Source: Microcystis aeruginosa Ma_SC_T_19800800_S464 (GTDB lineage Bacteria > Cyanobacteriota > Cyanobacteriia > Cyanobacteriales > Microcystaceae). From it: DNA of 59,101 bases. Where the stretch lies: assembly GCA_007095785.1 (NCBI GenBank), contig SFBL01000120.1, positions 1 through 59,101 of the forward strand, given 5' to 3'. Positions within the stretch are counted from its first letter, which is position 1, and each line of letters starts with the position of its first letter. Under the pieces are notes generated by a model that was given only the letters and a program-made list of their open reading frames with translations, ran no database searches and was not told the DNA's origin. Position numbers and translations under genes: made by a program. Of this stretch, positions 53,387-59,101 are shown piece by piece.

Positions 53387-55849
53387 ATGATTAAACTCTT
53401 AACTCTCGAACTAGATGGCACATTCGATCGGGGATTTAAAGTAAAATTAGAAATTCGTCCCGATCTTAATTCTCGTCCCCAAACTGTGATCAAAGCAAGG
53501 CTACCAGCTAATTTAGAGTTATTAACTTTTTACCGTCAATGGCAACGTTACTATAGTGAATTAGAGGGATTTTTTAAAGTCTTAAAAGATAGCAATCCCC
53601 AACAAATTACCAATAGTTCTCAGCAGAGTTTAGTTTTTAAAAACTGCCAAGAAAAAGCCAAATTATTTGAGGATAACTTAAACAAGTGGTTGAATAATAG
53701 CCCAGAATTTGAACCGATCAGAACCGCAATTCTGCTCTCTGGGAATAACTTTCGTATCTGGGTACAAACCGATAATATCTGGCTGCAAAGATTCCCCTGG
53801 GAAAAATGGGAAATTCTCAAAAATACCGGCGCAGATATAGCAATTATTGTCTCAGAATACGATACCTTAGCCAGACAATTAAAAAATCATGAAAAAATTC
53901 GGATTTTGGCCATTTTAGGCTATGCCACCGACTTAAAATTTCTCGAAGAAGATCGCAAAACTTTAGACGATATTGCGGGAAAAGCAGGAGCCGAAATTAT
54001 CTGGGAAAAAGCCCCACACCCGCAAAAATTAAATCAGTTATTGCGTCAAGAAACTTGGAATATCCTCTTTTTTAGCGGTCATAGTGCCAGTACAGAAGAT
54101 GGACAAGATTGCGAAATTCAACTAACAGAAACTCATAAATTAAAGATAGCTGATTTTAGCTTTTCCCTGGGAGAAGCCACTAAAAATGGGTTAAAATTAG
54201 CGATATTTAACTCCTGTGATGGTATCGGTTTGGCACAACAACTATCCCGGGAAAAAGGGATGGCATTACCCCATCTAATCTTTATGCGCGAGAAATTACC
54301 CGATCCCGTTTCTCCCAAATTTCTGCAATACTTTTTAACCGCTTTTACCAGTAATAAATCTCTCTATACTGCCGTACATGAAGCCCAAAAAAATCTCCAC
54401 GATGACTGGGAAAAAGACTATCCCTGTGCCAGTTGGTTGCCCGTAGTTTGCCCCAATCCCACCGAAGAACCCCCCACTTGGCATAGTTTCAGTAACTCCC
54501 CTCAAAAACAACAAAATTGGCGACGATTCGCTCTAACTTTCGGTTTAGGTTTAGCCGTAGCGATGACAGTCTTGGCAATAAGAGAAACGGGAATTTTAGA
54601 ACCCTTAGAATTAAATATTTATGATCGCCTGATGCAACTAAAACCCAAAGATAAACCCGATGAAAGATTATTAATTATTACCATTGATCGCCAAGATTGG
54701 GCATATCAAGATCGCATGGGTATGAAAAGACCAACAATACCCGGAAGCGATCGAAAACGTTCCCTCGCAGGAGAAGCATTATCGCAGCTTTTAAATAAAT
54801 TACTACCCTACCAACCGCAAATTATCGCCTTAGATATCCTCCGTCCGATCGCTGCCAGCGAAGATTATCCACCCCTAGCCAATCAATTACAAAATACTCC
54901 TAATTTTATCTCGATTTGTCAGTTCAATAATTACCCACAACCGGACGGATTTCCCCCACCCCCAGAACTGCCAAAAAATCAGAGTAGTTTTAGTAACACA
55001 GTGCCAGACGAAACCATTGCCGGAGTTCCCCGAATTCGTCGTTTTTTATATCAGGCAAAACTCGATCGCACCTCTCCCTGTCTTCCCCCGGATTCTTTGG
55101 CCACAGTTGACTCGATGTCCTGTAATTTTAAAGATTATGCTCCTAGTTTTAGTCTCCTAATTGCCAAACGATATCTAGAATCCCAGAATCAAGATTTTGA
55201 CTGCAATAAACTGCAGCGGGGAATTCTAGAAATTAATACCGGGGATACTCATCTCGGTGACTGGCTACAATCCAACCGCGGCCCCTATAAAACCCGTCAA
55301 TCCGATACCCGATCCGGCCGTCAAGTTATGCTCGCTTACCGTCGAATCGCCGATAATGGCATCGATGCGATCATAAAAATTGCCCCGAAAAAATCCCTCC
55401 GACAGGTTTTAGATCCGCGTTTTAATCCCAAATCAGTCCGGGAAAAAATTGTTCTAATTGGAGTAACAGAACCGGGGATCGATGATTTTTTAACCCCCTT
55501 TAGTCGCAACCCATCGGAAGCAATTCCGGGGGTTTATTTGCACGCGCACGCAGTCAGTCAAATTCTCGATACAATGATGGGAAAACGAGCCTCGATCGCT
55601 TTCTGGAATCCCCTACAGGAGACTTTCTGGGTGCTGAGTTGGTCCCTAGTGGGGGGATTATTAACGTGGCGTTTTCTTCGGGTAAAAACGGTACTTTTGA
55701 CAGTAGCGATCGCTGTGATTTCCCTCACCGGTATCGGTTGGCTTCTCTTTAGTTATTTCGGTCTTTGGGTTCCGATTCTCCCCCCAGCGATCGCACTTCT
55801 CACCACCTCCGGTATCTTCTTTTTTCTTCGTTCTTGCTACTTGAAATAG
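53387..55849 (+). CDS. CHAT (caspase-like) protease fused to a CHASE2 sensor
   Basis: The 820-residue protein has an N-terminal cytosolic region (~1-370) containing a CHAT peptidase: His232 in FFSGHSAS and Cys277 in IFNSCDG form the catalytic dyad. A first membrane helix spans ~380-397, then an extracytoplasmic CHASE2 sensory domain (~400-715), and three more helices (~727-745, ~750-768, ~775-800). Known CHAT proteins are caspase-like peptidases in conflict and cell-death systems (for example TPR-CHAT of Craspase), while CHASE2 senses extracellular cues. Here the sensor has no kinase or cyclase output; proteolysis would be the output. Third gene of the operon, 15 bp after DUF1822. Confidence 0.88.
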   Translation: MIKLLTLELDGTFDRGFKVKLEIRPDLNSRPQTVIKARLPANLELLTFYRQWQRYYSELEGFFKVLKDSNPQQITNSSQQSLVFKNCQEKAKLFEDNLNKWLNNSPEFEPIRTAILLSGNNFRIWVQTDNIWLQRFPWEKWEILKNTGADIAIIVSEYDTLARQLKNHEKIRILAILGYATDLKFLEEDRKTLDDIAGKAGAEIIWEKAPHPQKLNQLLRQETWNILFFSGHSASTEDGQDCEIQLTETHKLKIADFSFSLGEATKNGLKLAIFNSCDGIGLAQQLSREKGMALPHLIFMREKLPDPVSPKFLQYFLTAFTSNKSLYTAVHEAQKNLHDDWEKDYPCASWLPVVCPNPTEEPPTWHSFSNSPQKQQNWRRFALTFGLGLAVAMTVLAIRETGILEPLELNIYDRLMQLKPKDKPDERLLIITIDRQDWAYQDRMGMKRPTIPGSDRKRSLAGEALSQLLNKLLPYQPQIIALDILRPIAASEDYPPLANQLQNTPNFISICQFNNYPQPDGFPPPPELPKNQSSFSNTVPDETIAGVPRIRRFLYQAKLDRTSPCLPPDSLATVDSMSCNFKDYAPSFSLLIAKRYLESQNQDFDCNKLQRGILEINTGDTHLGDWLQSNRGPYKTRQSDTRSGRQVMLAYRRIADNGIDAIIKIAPKKSLRQVLDPRFNPKSVREKIVLIGVTEPGIDDFLTPFSRNPSEAIPGVYLHAHAVSQILDTMMGKRASIAFWNPLQETFWVLSWSLVGGLLTWRFLRVKTVLLTVAIAVISLTGIGWLLFSYFGLWVPILPPAIALLTTSGIFFFLRSCYLK

Positions 55850-55895
55850 CTAGGTTAAGCTAAGACGCATTTTAACCGCTTATTCTTAGATTAGC

Positions 55896-55938
55896 CACCC
55901 CCCCTGCCCCCCCGACATCGGGGGGGTTGGGGGGGGGA
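55896..55938. repeat. C/G-rich palindrome after the CHAT-CHASE2 gene
   Basis: Arms of CCCCCCCTGCCCCCCCGA and its near-complement (TCGGGGGGGTTGGGGGGGGG) are joined by CA. The sequence could terminate transcription of the sigma-like/DUF1822/CHAT operon, but it lacks a T-tract. It separates that operon from the protease-TPR gene. Confidence 0.75.
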
Positions 55939-55994
55939 GTCTTGCCTCTTGCCTCATCTCAACAAGCAATTTAAATTACGAACAGGTAACAGCC

Positions 55995-58703
55995 ATGATC
56001 AAACCTTCGATCGCCCTCATCCTTCTTTTCTCCCTACTGCCTCAACCCGGATTAACCCTTGTCACCCTGGCTGCCGGAAATATTTCTAATGATCGCATTC
56101 TGACGGCACAGGGCGATCGGGAGCTTACCGAGGAGCAATTCCTACAACGAGTCACTGTTAAGATTACTAGCGAGACAAATCGGGGATCGGGGACGATTAT
56201 CGCTAAAAAAGGCGATAATTACCTTATCCTAACCAACGCCCACGTTACCCGCAACACGAAAACCCTACAGGTACAAACTTACGACGGCCACAGCCGTGCG
56301 GCCCGCATTGTCCCCAATTCCCTATCGGAGAATCAAGATCTCGCCCTGCTGGAGTTTAGCGATACCCGGGACTATCCGATCGCCACCATCGCGGAGTTTA
56401 CCATCAATCAAAACAGCATCGGTTTAGAAGTGGTGGCTGCGGGATATGTTGCCGAAACGGGACAGTATCGGACGACAAAGGGAACCCTTGAACAGGTGAG
56501 CGATCGACCCCTCCGGGAAGGCTACAGCGTCGGTTATAGTGGCGATATCGTGCAGGGAATGAGTGGCGGCGGCATTTTTGTCGAGCGGGATTTAATCGGC
56601 ATTAACGGGCGATCGGCCCATCCGATTCTCTCTAACTACATCTACGAAGACGGTACGAAACCCACAGACGCAGAAATCCAACAGATGAGAGCGGTTAACT
56701 GGGGCATTCCCATCAATACCCTATTAACCTACATCCGTCCCGAAATCCTCAGCGCCTATAACCTACCCCTACCGCCGGTGAACCCCGATATAGAAACCAC
56801 CGCCTATACTGGCTATATCGCCGAATTAGAAACAAAAGCCAAGGGTTTCACCGTGCGGATTGATAGTACGAGCGGTGGAAACGGTAGCGGTGTCATTATC
56901 GCCCAGCAGGGAAAAACCTACACCGTCCTAACCGCCGATCACGTCCTCTGTGAGAAAGTAGCCGAGGAGAAAACCTGTGCCAATGTCACCTACACCGTTG
57001 TCACCAGGGACGGCAAAACTCGAAACATCGAGAAAAGCACCATCATCCGGCAGGAAGGGGTAGATTTAGCAGTCTTTCAGTTTGAAAGCCAGGACAATTA
57101 TCCCGTTGCGGAAATAGCCAACTATAACCCAAATACCGATGATTTTGTTTTTGCCGCAGGCTTCCCCAAAATTGGCGACAATCCCTCGAAATGGTTGTTT
57201 AGTGGCGGTATAATTAACGATAAAGAAGGGGGATTACTACAAACCCGCCAAAGTGACTTAAGCAATGAACAAAGTGGAACATTACAAAGTGTTGCTTCTT
57301 TAACCGGAGGCTATGAATTAGTTTATACCAGCATCACATTTGGGGGAATGAGTGGTGGTGCAGTCTTAGACTCTCAGGGGAGAGTAATAGGGATTCATGG
57401 ACGTTCAGAAGGAGCAGGGGGAGGGAAAATTCAGTTAGGGTTTAGTTTAGGGATTCCCATTAGCACTTTTATCGGATTGCAAGAAAGATTGAAGGTAAAA
57501 CCGCAATTATTAACCACTACTCAACCCCAAGTTAGTCCGCAACAAAAACAAGAAATTATTAAAGCAATTACTGGTGTTATTGTCCCTAATACCAATGCGA
57601 AGGCGGATATTTGGATAGAAAGGGGAGGACAATTATGGCGGTTACGGAGGCATGAGGAAGCAATTAAAGCCTTTGATGAGGCGATTAAGCAAAATGACCC
57701 CGATAATGTCTATTTAGCCTGGTATGGGAAGGGATTAGCGTTATTTGATTTATATAAAGATCAACCAGCCATAGAAGCTTTGCAACAAGCGATTAATACC
57801 TTACCTAAAGGGGAAGATTTAAAGGAGTTTCACAGTAGTATTTTACAACAGCAAAGTGTTGTTTATCGATATTTAGAAAATTATGAGCAAGCATTAACAG
57901 TGATTAATCAGGCGATTTCTCTGTTTCCCAATAACCCCAATCACTATAATGAGAAATCGGGAGTATTAGCTCTATTAAAACGCTATGATGAGGGATTAGC
58001 CGCAATTACTCAGGCAATTCATCTCGCTCCCCGTGCTGGTTGGTATAACCATCGTGGGAATCTTTACTCTAACCAACAAAAATACGAATTAGCTTTAGCT
58101 GACTACAACAAAGCTATTGAACTTAATCGTAATTATGCTATGGCTTACTACAATCGGGGGGTTGTTTACTATGACCAACAAAAATACGAATTAGCTTTAG
58201 CTGACTACAACAAAGCTATTGAACTTGATTCTAATGATGCTATAGCTTACAACAATCGGGGGGTTGTTTACTATGACCAACAAAAATACGAATTAGCTTT
58301 AGCTGACTACAACAAAGCCATTAAACTTAATCGTAATCATGCTAATGCTTACTACAATCGTGGGAATCTTTACTTTAACCAACAAAAATACGAATTAGCC
58401 TTAGCTGACTTCACCAAAGCTATTAAACTTAATCCTAATGATGCAAAAGCTTACAACAATCGGGGGGCTCTTTACAGTCTCCAACAAAAATACGAATTAG
58501 CTTTAGATGACTTCAGCAAGGCTATTAAAATTAATCCTAATGATGCTATAGCTTACATCAATCGTGGTCTTTTATATGCCGGATTAAAACAAACCAAAAA
58601 AGCCAAAATTGATCTAGAACAAGCAGCTATATTATTCCGCCAACAGAATAATATGGCTGCTTATGAACAAGTGATGCAGATTTTACGCGAATTAGGGAGG
58701 TGA
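55995..58703 (+). CDS. Secreted tandem trypsin-like protease with TPR array
   Basis: The 902-residue protein has a signal peptide (~1-28). Two trypsin-like domains follow: the first has His83 (NAHVTRN), Asp115 (QDLALL) and Ser190 (GMSGGGIF); the second has His316 (ADHVLCE), Asp357 (VDLAVF) and Ser453 (GMSGGAVL). Both triads look intact. From ~530 to 880 there are about nine TPR units, five of them almost identical 102-bp DNA repeats. It is probably a periplasmic protease whose TPRs bind or sense a partner. Trypsin-TPR proteins occur beside conflict genes. A GGAGG in its last codons precedes the next ORF. Confidence 0.85.
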   Translation: MIKPSIALILLFSLLPQPGLTLVTLAAGNISNDRILTAQGDRELTEEQFLQRVTVKITSETNRGSGTIIAKKGDNYLILTNAHVTRNTKTLQVQTYDGHSRAARIVPNSLSENQDLALLEFSDTRDYPIATIAEFTINQNSIGLEVVAAGYVAETGQYRTTKGTLEQVSDRPLREGYSVGYSGDIVQGMSGGGIFVERDLIGINGRSAHPILSNYIYEDGTKPTDAEIQQMRAVNWGIPINTLLTYIRPEILSAYNLPLPPVNPDIETTAYTGYIAELETKAKGFTVRIDSTSGGNGSGVIIAQQGKTYTVLTADHVLCEKVAEEKTCANVTYTVVTRDGKTRNIEKSTIIRQEGVDLAVFQFESQDNYPVAEIANYNPNTDDFVFAAGFPKIGDNPSKWLFSGGIINDKEGGLLQTRQSDLSNEQSGTLQSVASLTGGYELVYTSITFGGMSGGAVLDSQGRVIGIHGRSEGAGGGKIQLGFSLGIPISTFIGLQERLKVKPQLLTTTQPQVSPQQKQEIIKAITGVIVPNTNAKADIWIERGGQLWRLRRHEEAIKAFDEAIKQNDPDNVYLAWYGKGLALFDLYKDQPAIEALQQAINTLPKGEDLKEFHSSILQQQSVVYRYLENYEQALTVINQAISLFPNNPNHYNEKSGVLALLKRYDEGLAAITQAIHLAPRAGWYNHRGNLYSNQQKYELALADYNKAIELNRNYAMAYYNRGVVYYDQQKYELALADYNKAIELDSNDAIAYNNRGVVYYDQQKYELALADYNKAIKLNRNHANAYYNRGNLYFNQQKYELALADFTKAIKLNPNDAKAYNNRGALYSLQQKYELALDDFSKAIKINPNDAIAYINRGLLYAGLKQTKKAKIDLEQAAILFRQQNNMAAYEQVMQILRELGR
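58073..58582 (+). repeat. Five 102-bp repeats encoding identical TPRs
   Basis: The string CCAACAAAAATACGAATTAG recurs at 58073, 58175, 58277, 58379 and 58481, exactly 102 bp (34 codons, one TPR) apart. The units match at nearly all bases, so they expanded recently and can vary in number by recombination. Confidence 0.95.
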
Positions 58704-58706
58704 CAA

Positions 58707-59002
58707 ATGATAAAAACAGCCGTTGATTTATACCGTAGAGGTAATGCTACATCTCCCAGAATGGATCATGTTCGTCCTAACAAAGATATTGCTATCTATG
58801 AAAATAATTTTCGACCTTTTCCGTTCAGGGAATAGGAAACAACTGGTGGAAACTAGATCGGGGGAATTCTATTCCCAGTGAGCTAGAATTAATTAATGAT
58901 CGAGGTAATCACTGGTTATGGAAACCCTTATTTCCTATGTCAATAGAAACCTATCAACAAGCTTTAAGGGTAATTGGTGAACTTTTTTATCGTGTAAGTT
59001 GA
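58707..59002 (+). pseudogene. Frameshifted Tse2-like ADP-ribosyltransferase toxin gene
   Basis: The ATG at 58707 has GGAGG just upstream, overlapping the previous stop. The first frame gives VDLYRRGNATSPRMDHVRP and ends at a TAG after 42 codons (58833-58835). The second frame continues with STFSVQGIGNNWWKLDRGN, then IPSELELINDRGNHWLWKP to a TGA at 59000-59002. One extra T in the run near 58808-58811 would join them into a single ~98-residue protein. The order 'LYR...SPR...STF...WW.L..G..IP..L...D..HW.W.P' resembles Tse2-family toxins. Interpreted as an inactivated toxin gene, or a slippage or sequencing event. Confidence 0.6.
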
Positions 59003-59010
59003 GGTAAACT

Positions 59011-59101
59011 ATGAAAACTCTATCATTTAAAGACATCCAATTTATTATCGAAGCTCTCGAATCCCTTCTCAAAAATTATAGTGACCGTATTCAACAACTA
59101 G
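59011..59101 (+). CDS. Start of a small ORF after the toxin-like gene (partial)
   Basis: The frame MKTLSFKDIQFIIEALESLL, then KNYSDRIQQL, is open to the right edge. Its position directly downstream of a Tse2-like gene and its helical, charged character suggest an antitoxin or immunity-type protein, but that is context only. The rest is outside the window. Confidence 0.5.
   Translation, partial: MKTLSFKDIQFIIEALESLLKNYSDRIQQL

Overview
The window looks like chromosomal DNA of a unicellular, colony-forming cyanobacterium, most probably Microcystis (genus inferred from memory, not from a search). The evidence is many HIP1 octamers (GCGATCGC), dense heptamer repeats of the GATAACT/GATTACT type between genes, miniature transposon-like elements, and typically cyanobacterial genes: a CPP1-like J-domain membrane protein, solanesyl diphosphate synthase, a TGD/Mla-type lipid transporter, a pilB-pilT-pilC cluster, and the rpmH-rnpA-PH-yidC-jag block. 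No rRNA, tRNA, CRISPR array, complete insertion sequence or phage gene was found.

Layout. 1-10 kb: end of an Uma2-type nuclease, purE, a lumenal/periplasmic TPR protein, citramalate synthase, prenyl diphosphate synthase, an ORF-less IS200/IS605-like element, C-rich octamer repeats, a HAD phosphatase, a CPP1-like protein and a CIA30-domain protein. 9.7-16 kb: an accessory stretch with a coiled-coil membrane protein, a 95-bp MITE, a two-helix membrane peptide overlapping a large TPR protein, a second large TPR protein whose ATG start is put out of frame by an 8-C tract, and a possible AAA+ ATPase remnant. 16-36 kb: mostly housekeeping, with wecB-ruvC, a Mla/TGD ATPase plus MlaD protein, a fused radical SAM protein, type IV pilus motors, grpE, a HAD hydrolase, a glycogen debranching enzyme, and the rpmH-rnpA-PH-yidC-jag group ending in a clear terminator. 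35-51 kb: a GT39-like membrane enzyme, a pyruvate-kinase-like protein, gatB, an orphan ParA, a DnaJ-pentapeptide protein with a HExxH protein, an AI-2E-type permease, a solute-binding protein, a DUF2079 protein, miaA and ftsH.

51-59.1 kb is the most notable accessory region. A sigma-70-like protein, a DUF1822 protein and a membrane CHAT(caspase-like)-CHASE2 protein sit in tight succession. After a G/C-rich palindrome come a secreted double trypsin-like protease with a TPR array, a frameshifted gene resembling Tse2 ADP-ribosyltransferase toxins, and the start of another small ORF. The order suggests a stress-sensing, protease-based conflict or cell-fate module. That function is inference.

The heptamer arrays are not randomly placed. 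All five GATAACT arrays upstream of genes read in the same direction relative to the gene, and three abut the start codon where no Shine-Dalgarno sequence is visible.
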